A stretch of DNA of 64,000 nt, taken from positions 1 to 64,000 of the forward strand of contig JABDFR010000006.1 of NCBI GenBank assembly GCA_013286465.1, given 5' to 3'. Below the pieces are notes generated by a model that was not told where the DNA came from, did not search any database, and saw nothing but the letters and a program-made list of their open reading frames with translations. Source of the stretch: Acidobacteriota bacterium (GTDB lineage Bacteria > Acidobacteriota > Terriglobia > Acidiferrales > UBA7541). The translations under genes and the position numbers were made by a program. The number at the start of each line of letters is the position of its first letter. Position 1 is the first letter of the stretch. Positions 27,101-34,145 of the stretch are shown piece by piece.

Positions 27101-29103
27101 TGGCCGTCGGCTTCGTAAGTGTTGCCGAGATTGTGGCGCGCGATGGCTTCGTTGGCGCGATCTTTGGCCTTCACAAGCATTTCGATCGACGCCTGGAACT
27201 TTTCGATCGCTTCCTTATATTTTTCGCCGCCCTTCATGAACAGGCCGAGATTATTGGTGGCCACGCCGATGGTGCGAATGTCCGGGGACTTGGCGTTCTG
27301 AAGCGAGGTAAGCGCCTTATTCTGCCAGGCGATCGCATCGTCATATTTTTCGGAGCGATAGTAGAGCGTGGCGAGAAATGAATAGTGATCGGAAATGCCG
27401 GGAGCGTTGGCGCCGTTGTCGGCCTCGTAAAGCTGGATGGCTTCCTTCTCTAGCGTGATTGCCGGGGCGTAATCTTGCTTTTTGAAATAGGCGAAGGCGA
27501 TATTGCTGGTGCTGGTGGCGATGTCTGGATCTTTCGGATCGAGAATTCTCTTGCGAATTGCGAGAGTGAGATCGAAATTCTTCAGCGCTTCATCGACCTT
27601 GCCTTCGTCGACGAGAAAGAACGAGAGCGCATCCAGGCGATAGGCGGCTTCTTTGGAACTCTCGCCGTTCGCTTTCTTCACATCCTCGAGAGCCTCGCGA
27701 AGAAGCGCTTCGGCCTCGTCGTTCTTTTTCGCATCCTTGTAAATGCGAATGAGATTCTCGATGGTGGCGATTTTTTCGGAGTCGCCGGGTGGAAGGGCTT
27801 TTTCGCGGATGCTCAGCGATTGCTTGTAGTACTTCTCGGCGTCGGCATAGTTGCGCTGGTCGTCGAAGAGCACCGCGAGATTATTGATTACCGTGGCGAG
27901 CACGGCTTCATCGCCGGGCTTCGCTACCTTGGTGCGTATAGCGATGGCACGGCGGTAAATTTTCTCGGCTTCGGGGAATTTCTTTTGATCGTGCAGCGTG
28001 ACGCCGTAACTTTGCAGAGCGTCGGCGAGCTCGAGCGAGTCCGCGCCGAATACCGTTTCACGTATGGCGATTGCTTTTTCGAAATATGGCTCGGCGTCCG
28101 AGTATTTCCGTTCGCCCAGGAGGACGCGTCCCAAGCCAATGTTGATGCGCGCGTACTCGAAGTCTTCGGTCCCGATTGCTTTCGACCACATATCGAGTGC
28201 CTGGCGACACGACGTTTCGGCGTCCGCAGACTCGCCCTGAGATTGCTGAAATCCCGCGAGGGCCTCAAGAACTTCGGCCGCTTCCGCCGGGGAACCCGCC
28301 TGACCGAAGAGACGGATGGAATCTTCAAGTTCCTTCTTCACCTCACCGTTCATTCCCAATTTCTGATGGGTGGCGCCCAAGCCGTAAAGCACGGCGGCCT
28401 GGCCGTGTACATCTCCGATCGATTGAAAATCCTGGAGGGAACTTTTCAAAACTGGAAGCGCCGCTTTTGTCGCTTCCGCGTCGCCTTGATAGCCGAGCAG
28501 GCCCTGTGCATACGTCTTCTCGGCGCGGACGCGAACTTCGTCGCCGGGTTTTGACGGCCGTAGCTCGGTGATTTGAATCGCAAATACTCCGGCGACGGCG
28601 CTTGGATCGAAGCTGCGAACCTCGATTCGGTAGGTGCCCGCAACGGGTGCGATGATCGAGACGTTCTCCGGGCCGAAGGATCCGTTCAAGCTATCCATCG
28701 TGCCGACGTCCTTGCCGTCCGGGCCGCTGATGGCCAGCACTATGTCGATGCTTTTCTGATCAGCCACCACGTGAAGAAAATCACCCGCTTGCAACGCGAT
28801 ACGGTAGGCGTGCTTGTCGCCGCCTTTTAGAATGTCCTGCACGGGCGGCTGACCGAGAGCGAGAAATTGCGGCTCTGCTGGCGCTGCTTGTTGGGCGGTT
28901 GGCAAGCCTGCGGCGAGAATTTCACACGTTTCAAGCGTGCAAGAAACGAATGGATCGGCGTTCAAAGGGTAAGCGCTGGCCGAGGCGCCCGCAGCGATGA
29001 GCAAAACGGAGGACGCGAGCAGCCCGAAAAAAACGGCAGCGCGAGCGGAATAAAATAAAAAGGGGGGGCGGCGGTTAGACATCCGTTCTGGCTGAACATT
29101 CAT
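24133..29103 (-). CDS. Giant TPR-CHAT protein with degenerate CHAT active site
   Basis: 1656 residues. An N-terminal hydrophobic segment (about 20-45) acts as signal or anchor, so most of the protein is probably periplasmic. A beta-rich domain resembling PPC folds (about 90-185) follows. Then comes a long array of kinesin-light-chain-like TPRs (about 200-1080; units such as 'ALNNLAAVLNSEGKFPEAEPLFRRAI'). The C-terminal CHAT domain (about 1280-1656) belongs to the caspase-like clan. Its catalytic positions are changed: 'HIATSGF' near residue 1484 where active members have HxxTHG, and 'VVLNTSAG' near 1561 where LSACxTG is expected. It therefore looks protease-dead. It is divergent from a caspase homologue. 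Confidence 0.88.
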   Translation of the reverse strand: MNVQPERMSNRRPPFLFYSARAAVFFGLLASSVLLIAAGASASAYPLNADPFVSCTLETCEILAAGLPTAQQAAPAEPQFLALGQPPVQDILKGGDKHAYRIALQAGDFLHVVADQKSIDIVLAISGPDGKDVGTMDSLNGSFGPENVSIIAPVAGTYRIEVRSFDPSAVAGVFAIQITELRPSKPGDEVRVRAEKTYAQGLLGYQGDAEATKAALPVLKSSLQDFQSIGDVHGQAAVLYGLGATHQKLGMNGEVKKELEDSIRLFGQAGSPAEAAEVLEALAGFQQSQGESADAETSCRQALDMWSKAIGTEDFEYARINIGLGRVLLGERKYSDAEPYFEKAIAIRETVFGADSLELADALQSYGVTLHDQKKFPEAEKIYRRAIAIRTKVAKPGDEAVLATVINNLAVLFDDQRNYADAEKYYKQSLSIREKALPPGDSEKIATIENLIRIYKDAKKNDEAEALLREALEDVKKANGESSKEAAYRLDALSFFLVDEGKVDEALKNFDLTLAIRKRILDPKDPDIATSTSNIAFAYFKKQDYAPAITLEKEAIQLYEADNGANAPGISDHYSFLATLYYRSEKYDDAIAWQNKALTSLQNAKSPDIRTIGVATNNLGLFMKGGEKYKEAIEKFQASIEMLVKAKDRANEAIARHNLGNTYEADGQYPAAQEAYRQAVIILQELHDKANEADTLLDLAGVLARQRQTGPALDTYRSALAIESDLNDRGMQAYALNGIGDLYKTANQYDQATETYLKAVAIREDLYPNSNGLAETFTNLADVYKAQGKYADAEAPLRRALEIREKNAGANGDAVVLALNNLAAVLNSEGKFPEAEPLFRRAISIQEKKLGADNPKLAGPLSNLASLYADQGQYAEAGPLYRAALKLLPAATEANRSQIVDLLNGLSAVYRAEGRYLDAARSLSQAIAIEEKTPGTDPSSLADSYSTLADLYKTRHQYVAGTEAAEHALKLLEQDQGKTTALYAKTLDSVADFYELQGKHDDAAKFYSSALEIQTKFSGKDSPDLALTADSLAEVYLAQYKTQEAEPLLLRALAIREKVFGPNHPRTSDTVQDLAVLYYYEGNRGKAQEFFHRREDTLRAQLSQSPPAMSDKDRKAMLDAVQDFFPNAYSFAYANREGDPGEAARMYDLAVWQKAVSLASFTLARHRATAGSDPEATALLEQLASKRSQLAAFFAQKHPDTAEWRAAEEKLADQSMQLEREYSRRLGSHPPAPATVPPTLSDIRKQLHEGEAAVEYLRFDFADAETRASKPIYVVLVLTTYVNSPTLVTLGDAATLEAEPLRAYHSSLAPAAHPDSSKFYEAFWKPIESALGGATRVYISPDGALNEVAFGAVTAGDHKVLLEKYDLHMVPSTRDLVRAAAPRTDSPAKTAVLLGDPDFALSETQYRSALAAIDAVAKGMPAPAIPSAPPAADTKTILARLPDSGAEVQSISKMLQEKNWQVQLYEGPLAVEEAIRGAHSPRVLHIATSGFYLPQPEGGDAQSANEIPAGLDDPSLRTGIFFAGADAALSGVEPPPDVEDGILSAYESAGLDLNGTELVVLNTSAGKIDPKSAREAIYGMPRAMLRAGAATVLISLWPMSDKESAELAELFYKHWLTGEDKWTALRKAQLEIRAKIIKSTGKDDPSKWASWVLVGH

Positions 29104-29130
29104 CTTAGTTGCATCAGATACTCATAGAGA

Positions 29131-29159
29131 GTAATAATTAGTGATTGGAAGAATGTCAA
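29131..29159 (-). promoter_or_regulatory. Sigma-70-like promoter of the TPR-CHAT gene
   Basis: On the minus strand: TTGACA (29154-29159), a 17-bp spacer, TATTAC (29131-29136). Transcription would begin about 20 nt before the ATG at 29103. It lies in the 138-bp space shared with the divergent caspase gene, for which no clear promoter was found. Confidence 0.6.
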
Positions 29160-29241
29160 CGGATAAGTCTGGCGTTCTTCCGGCAGGATTTCGAAATAGC
29201 CATTTACGGATGTTGCTTTTAGGCCGTCACGTGAGCCCAGC

Positions 29242-30651
29242 ATGAGGCGCGAGAATTACTCGCTTCGAGTTGTGTGCAAGATAATGCGTGCGGCTCTGCT
29301 CGTCTCGATTTTCCTCTTTCCTGCGGTGCTTCGCGCCCAAGAAAACCTTGCCGGACATTGGGAAGGCACCGTAACGCTTTCCGAAAAGACGATTCTCATA
29401 CAAGTGGATTTCGATCGCTCGGATGCCGGATGGAACGGCACTGTTCTTTTGCCCGAGACGACTGCGCCGGTTTATGCGGCAAAATCGGTGGTGGTGGAAT
29501 CGGCGCGGGTGCGCATCGATCTGGAGATGGGCTTTTCTTCCGTTAGCCTCGACGGACAATTGAGCGGCGATTCGATCGAGGGCACCTTCACGCGGGACAA
29601 CGCTAAAGGGAAATTCAAGATCAAGCGAACTGCGGGCGCTAAGCCATCCGCCACGGAAGCTTCTAAACGGCCGAACTCGGCGCCGCAGCCGGGGCGCGAT
29701 GAGAGTCCCACCGCTGGCCCGAGCAAGCGCGTCGGCGGTGGCGACAGTTCGCGTACCAGCGGACCACAGGTGCAGGCAGTGGCTGCCACGGCTCCTCGCG
29801 AATCTCGCGTTGCTCGCGATGATCAGGGCGAATCGCGTGGCGTGATTCCTACGGCTACGGCTGACACCGGCGATTCCGACAACGGCATGCCCAATTTTTA
29901 TGCGGTGATGTTTGCTTCCGACAATTACGATGCGAAAGATTGGCCGCATTTGAATAATCCGGTCGACGACGCGAAATCTATTGCGCGCGAATTGCATAAC
30001 TTCTATGGATTTCATGCCGAGGTCTATGAGAATCAGACTTACAGCGCCATCAAGCACATTTTGGTGGACGATTATCAGAAACGGGATTTCAAGCCCAACG
30101 ACGAGCTTCTGATTTTCTTTGCCGGACACGGCGATTTTGATCCCGACGATAACCGCGGCTACGTGATTACAAAGGACTCGTCGCCACCAGGTTCCGATCG
30201 CGATCGCGAGATTGATTTTCCGAAGCTGATTACCTGGATGGATAAAATTAATGTCGGACACATTTTGCTGGTGCTGGACATTTGCCAGGGCGGCACGATC
30301 TTCGAGCAGGAGCGCGGCAATGTGCCCGCGCCCGCGATTCACGAGACCTCTGCTGCTTTGCAACGCTTGCGTGGCGTAAAGACGCGCAAGTGCATGACTT
30401 CGGGCGGTAAGGGCGCGGTGAAGGACGGGCATGCCGGGCAGGGTTCGCCTTTCGCAACTACCTTTATTGAGGTGCTGGGCGAGGCTGGACCCAATACCGA
30501 TGACATGGTTTTGAATGTGGACGAAGTGGCCGGAAAAATTAAGAAGACCATGGGACGTTTGGCAGACAGCACTACGCCGGAATTCGGTTCTTGCGCTACG
30601 GATAAGCCTACGAGCGATTTCTTTTTCTTCTGGCAGGCGCCTTCAAAGTAA
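29242..30651 (+). CDS. Secreted caspase-family (C14, metacaspase-like) protein
   Basis: 469 residues. A signal peptide ('RAALLVSIFLFPAVLRAQ') ends near residue 33; ATG 29284 would give a shorter, more typical n-region and is equally possible. A beta-barrel-like domain (about 34-130, 'GHWEGTVTLSEKTILIQVDF') is followed by a disordered linker (130-210) and a caspase p20-like domain. It keeps both catalytic residues: His in 'FFAGHGDFD' (near 295) and Cys in 'LVLDICQGG' (near 347). Bacterial orthocaspases usually cleave after Arg or Lys; specificity here is unknown. It is divergent from the protease-dead TPR-CHAT gene, suggesting a functional pair. Confidence 0.85.
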   Translation: MRRENYSLRVVCKIMRAALLVSIFLFPAVLRAQENLAGHWEGTVTLSEKTILIQVDFDRSDAGWNGTVLLPETTAPVYAAKSVVVESARVRIDLEMGFSSVSLDGQLSGDSIEGTFTRDNAKGKFKIKRTAGAKPSATEASKRPNSAPQPGRDESPTAGPSKRVGGGDSSRTSGPQVQAVAATAPRESRVARDDQGESRGVIPTATADTGDSDNGMPNFYAVMFASDNYDAKDWPHLNNPVDDAKSIARELHNFYGFHAEVYENQTYSAIKHILVDDYQKRDFKPNDELLIFFAGHGDFDPDDNRGYVITKDSSPPGSDRDREIDFPKLITWMDKINVGHILLVLDICQGGTIFEQERGNVPAPAIHETSAALQRLRGVKTRKCMTSGGKGAVKDGHAGQGSPFATTFIEVLGEAGPNTDDMVLNVDEVAGKIKKTMGRLADSTTPEFGSCATDKPTSDFFFFWQAPSK

Positions 30652-30733
30652 TTTGCGGGATTCTTCGGATTTTTTCCCTCTGAGATTTTTTGCCGAGCGG
30701 TCCCCAACTAAGACTGAACACCCAATGCCACAC

Positions 30734-30762
30734 CGGGAGCGAGGTAAACCCGCTCCCCTACG
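30734..30762. repeat. Family-2 hairpin repeat at the 3' end of the cyclase-like gene
   Basis: GGGAGCGAGGTAAACCCGCTCCCCTACG. The CTA at 30758-30760 is the TAG stop of the minus-strand gene. It lies between two convergent genes. Confidence 0.7.
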
Positions 30763-33226
30763 TTTTCTCCGAGAGTTTCTTGCGGGCAATTTCTAGCAGC
30801 TTGGGGTTGGTGCATACCTCGTAATACGAGCGAGGGCCTGGATTGCCGATCTTGGCGTCGGGCAGCAGCTCGCGGACGGAGCCTTTTCGCACTACGATCG
30901 TCTCGAGTGAATTGCCGAGCGGAAGTTCGCCGATATAAAGCTGCACTCGCTCTTTTCCCCACGGCATCGTGAAATTTCCGGCCAGCGGAGTTAGAGAAAT
31001 CTCGCCGGAGAGCTTTTCGAAGCCCTCTTCGTTCATTTCAATGCCGTTCAGATTGTAGCGGACCAGCAACTCCTCGCCTTCGTCATCGCCGACATCTTCC
31101 ATCAGCGTCTGCAGCAAGAAAACATTAAACGGCGACGGATTCTGGGCGAAAATGCGCCGCGCTACTTTCGAGCAACTCGAGAGGCGATCGGAGAGATTTA
31201 GCGCTTTCGAAATCATGATGCGCGAATCGCCGTCCATCCAGAGAGATGGCGCGGAATTCTGAAACGCGACCCCGACGCCTAGCTCGATGCGCGGCAACTC
31301 CACCGCTTCGGGACGGGCATTGTAGGCTTGCGTGACGGCCAGAATCTCGCGCGCGAGAATGCAAGCTTTGGCGACGGCTCGCTGAGTGGCGCGTGTGGAT
31401 TCGGTTTCGTAAATGGCCAGGATGATGGCGTCGCCTTCGATGAAAACTTTTGCGGCGCCGTAGCGGTCGAGCAGGCGCTTGACCGGCTCGTGCAGATTGC
31501 GGCTGAAATGCGAGGCCGGATTCAGACCGCGCGCTTGCAGATCCTTGGTGATTCCGCTCGAGCCGCGCACATCGGCTTTGATTACCGCGTGAGAGACTAC
31601 CGGGTCGTTGTCTTTTCCTGCCTCGTCGGTGAAAACCAGCTCGTACAGGCAATTATTGGCGCGCGAAAGCTCGCGGGAATGTTCCGAGCGCACCAGATTG
31701 ATGCGTTCCATCCAGGCGACGACGTGGTGGTAATTACGGCGATCGCGGCGCAGGCGAGTGAAATCTTCCGCGAATCGTAAGGCGATCGCGGGAATTTCTT
31801 CCGGCGGAATGCGGCGAATGGCACGCGCGGAATCTTCCAGTTTCTTCAGCGAAAACTTGCGGGCTGGAAATTGAGCCAGCACTTGTTCCACGCGCTTGGT
31901 TTCCTCGCGAACGACCAGCGCCTTCTTCAACTGCTGTAAGTGGACCGGAGGATTGTAGTCCATGTAAATCTGCCGGAGCTCGTAACCGGCGAAGACGTGG
32001 GCCAGCAAATCGCGTTCATCGAGACGATTCACCCATTCGCGGAGCAGCCGCTCGCGCGTTTCGGGAGGAGCTTCGCTGCCGCTCGAAGCACCGCGCGCGT
32101 CAAACAGCCGGCGCATATTTTCGGGATCATTCAGGTAATTCCCGATTCTGGCCCGATATTCTTCGGTGAGGAAATCCATCCGCTGCTTGGCCGCGTCAAT
32201 TCCGGGGCCGAGTTCCTCGATACTCAGTTCGAGAAGCGCGGCGCGCTTGCGCAGTTCTTCCGGTCCGCCGGATGGCTCGCTTGCTGACGGGCGGCGCTTC
32301 CACGGCCATGCAAACAGATCGTCGCTACCGCCGGCTTTCCGTCGCGCCTCTTCCTGCTCTTCCTCGAGACCGATCACCTCGCCTCGCAGCGCGCGGGCTT
32401 GTTCCATCAGCCGGTCGTAGGATTTGCGGCTGCGGCTGAGTTCTTCGGCGTTCTCGTCGGTGTGCACGAAATCGCGGATGAAATCGAGCAGCAGCTCCTC
32501 GAAAACTTCGAAGCGGTCCGGATCATGAATGAAGTTTCCGAGCAGGACGTAGTTCTCAAGCAGCAATGTTTCGTCCGTGCCGCCTTCGAGAAATAGAAAC
32601 CGATTGCGGAAGAGCTCGTAGATTTCCGGAAATTCCTCGCCGAATAGCGCGCGACGCGATTTCGAAAGCGCATTTTCATCCAATTCGCGCATGATTTGAT
32701 AAATCGAAAGGCCGACTTGGCGATAGATTCCGCGGCGATCGCCTTGCAGCTCGGCGATGCGCGACCGCATGACGTGCGCTTGCTCGCTGCGCTCGAAGTG
32801 GACGCCGCGCGAGTGGATCCATTCCTTGCACTCGACAATCAGGCTCGAAAACTGCGCGGTTATTTCGCTGAGCAGGAATTTCAGTACCGCGAGGCGATTC
32901 AGAATGTCCACTTCGATGTTTTGCGCGTACTTGGCGCGCGTGAGCGAAATTTGCAGCAATTCGAAGAGCTGCTTGCGAAAGCTGGAGGTGTCCGGAGCGG
33001 TGGAATTGCGCGATTGCGTGTAGGAAAAATTCAGGCTGGCAATGGCGCGAATGCTGTCGAGCAAATACTTGCGGGTTGATTCGGTAAACTTCGGGCTGAG
33101 GTAGACATCGTAGTGGATGTTGTCCAGGCCAACGTTGATGCTCTGCAAATGCAGCTCGAGCGTATACGGCTCGAGTTTCATGCGGGCCGGATGCGTGGGC
33201 GAAATTATAGTGTGCGAATCGGCCAT
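30758..33226 (-). CDS. Large protein with a divergent class III nucleotidyl cyclase-like domain
   Basis: 822 residues, no signal peptide or TM helix. Residues 1-540 are mostly helical, with a charged Glu/Arg-rich coiled-coil-like part (about 270-370), and match no family I recognise. A cyclase-homology domain lies at about 545-720: metal Asp in 'IKADVRGSSGIT', second Asp in 'VFIEGDAIILAIYE', and the transition-state Asn and Arg in 'LNLSDRL'. The base-selecting Lys that usually sits four residues before the second Asp is Phe here, so adenylyl specificity is not expected. It may be an unusual cyclase or a nucleotide sensor. It is convergent with the caspase gene. Confidence 0.7.
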   Translation of the reverse strand: MADSHTIISPTHPARMKLEPYTLELHLQSINVGLDNIHYDVYLSPKFTESTRKYLLDSIRAIASLNFSYTQSRNSTAPDTSSFRKQLFELLQISLTRAKYAQNIEVDILNRLAVLKFLLSEITAQFSSLIVECKEWIHSRGVHFERSEQAHVMRSRIAELQGDRRGIYRQVGLSIYQIMRELDENALSKSRRALFGEEFPEIYELFRNRFLFLEGGTDETLLLENYVLLGNFIHDPDRFEVFEELLLDFIRDFVHTDENAEELSRSRKSYDRLMEQARALRGEVIGLEEEQEEARRKAGGSDDLFAWPWKRRPSASEPSGGPEELRKRAALLELSIEELGPGIDAAKQRMDFLTEEYRARIGNYLNDPENMRRLFDARGASSGSEAPPETRERLLREWVNRLDERDLLAHVFAGYELRQIYMDYNPPVHLQQLKKALVVREETKRVEQVLAQFPARKFSLKKLEDSARAIRRIPPEEIPAIALRFAEDFTRLRRDRRNYHHVVAWMERINLVRSEHSRELSRANNCLYELVFTDEAGKDNDPVVSHAVIKADVRGSSGITKDLQARGLNPASHFSRNLHEPVKRLLDRYGAAKVFIEGDAIILAIYETESTRATQRAVAKACILAREILAVTQAYNARPEAVELPRIELGVGVAFQNSAPSLWMDGDSRIMISKALNLSDRLSSCSKVARRIFAQNPSPFNVFLLQTLMEDVGDDEGEELLVRYNLNGIEMNEEGFEKLSGEISLTPLAGNFTMPWGKERVQLYIGELPLGNSLETIVVRKGSVRELLPDAKIGNPGPRSYYEVCTNPKLLEIARKKLSEKT

Positions 33227-33282
33227 TCCTCGCCTCTGGCAGCTTGAAATTCACTGTAGCAGAATGGACTTGAGGCGCAACT

Positions 33283-33534
33283 GTGAGCACCCAACCCGTT
33301 AATGGCGCGATTGAAACTGGCCATTCGGCCGGTACATGTTTGCATTTCGGGGCGGACGGGAAGCGATGTTACAGGCCAGCGACGATTAGTGGCTTCTGCG
33401 AGAGGCACGATCCGGAGCGGAGTTCGAAATCGGCATTTTCTTTCGTGCGGCTAGCCGCTGCGCTGTTTCTTTTATGGGCGCTGCTGTGGCCGGTGATTGC
33501 GGATGTAGTGCGCGAATTGCGGCGTCTTAAGTAG
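33283..33534 (+). CDS. Small membrane protein with a Cys/His knuckle, 83 aa
   Basis: GTG start. Residues 19-42 read 'CLHFGADGKRCYRPATISGFCERH', a C-x9-C-x9-C-x2-H arrangement suited to one zinc ion. One TM helix follows (about 55-75, 'LAAALFLLWALLWPVIADVV') and a short basic tail 'RELRRLK'. The knuckle would face the cytoplasm by the positive-inside rule if the tail is also cytosolic, but topology is unsure. The function is unknown. It is divergent from the cyclase-like gene (56 bp). Its TAG stop is the first codon inside repeat element A. Confidence 0.6.
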   Translation: MSTQPVNGAIETGHSAGTCLHFGADGKRCYRPATISGFCERHDPERSSKSAFSFVRLAAALFLLWALLWPVIADVVRELRRLK

Positions 33535-33705
33535 CGCCGGCGTCTCTGCCGGCATCTTGCGAACGCAATTTGGGCCATGGGCAGAAATCACGGCCGGACC
33601 ACACAAGGCCACTGAGGCCGAGCATTTGTGATCGCGCGCCGTCCGAACTCGCCGATGTCGCCGGAATTTTTCGTCGTAAGATGCCGGCAGGGACGCCGGC
33701 GCTAC
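33531..33705. repeat. 175-bp inverted-ended element, copy A
   Basis: Left end GTAGCGCCGGCGTCTCTGCCGGCATCTTGCGA; right end TCGTAAGATGCCGGCAGGGACGCCGGCGCTAC, its near-perfect reverse complement. Each end alone can fold as GCCGGC-N6-GCCGGC. The element fills the gap between two convergent genes and provides the stop codon of each: TAG at 33532 (plus) and CTA at 33702 (minus). Confidence 0.85.
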
Positions 33706-34145
33706 TTTAGGATCCCGGCGTCATCGACTACGCGGAGTTTGCGGGAATCTTCATCGACATGCTCTAGCTCGAATCGCAGTTGCGGCCAATCGCTGCGCAT
33801 GGACATCTTGTCCGGCCATTCGACGATCACGATGGCAGGCTCGCTGAAAAGATCTTCGACGCCCAGCGTTTCGAAATCGCGAAAGTCGGCGATGCGATAA
33901 AGATCGATGTGGTATACGCGCGCGCCGTTTCGATATTGATGGACGAGAGTAAACGTCGGACTCGTGACATCTTCTTCTCGCGCGGCCCCCAGACCCGTCA
34001 CGAGTCCTTTGGTTAGCGTGGTCTTCCCTGCCCCGAGTTCCCCGGCCAACAAAATTAGCAGCGGAGGCTTCAGGCGCGCGCCGAGTTCTTTGCCGAGGCG
34101 AATCGTCTCCTCTGCAGAATGCGTGATCCATTCATGGTCGGGCAT
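33702..34145 (-). CDS. tsaE: tRNA threonylcarbamoyladenosine biosynthesis ATPase TsaE
   Basis: 147 residues, the usual TsaE length. The P-loop is 'LAGELGAGKTTLTKG' (near residue 35). 'VTSPTFTLVHQY' is the TsaE switch-like motif, and 'YHIDLYRIADFRDFETLGVED' and 'IVEWPD' complete the family pattern. It powers the TsaB-TsaD complex that makes t6A37 in ANN-reading tRNAs. It starts 14 bp inside the end of nnr, a conserved gene neighbourhood (yjeF-yjeE). Its last codons run into repeat element A, which supplies the stop. Confidence 0.93.
   Translation of the reverse strand: MPDHEWITHSAEETIRLGKELGARLKPPLLILLAGELGAGKTTLTKGLVTGLGAAREEDVTSPTFTLVHQYRNGARVYHIDLYRIADFRDFETLGVEDLFSEPAIVIVEWPDKMSMRSDWPQLRFELEHVDEDSRKLRVVDDAGILK

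Noticed and set aside
24133-30651. A known CRISPR-type Craspase (gRAMP/TPR-CHAT) system
   Set aside because: No CRISPR array, no Cas7-like protein, the CHAT site is inactive and both products appear exported.
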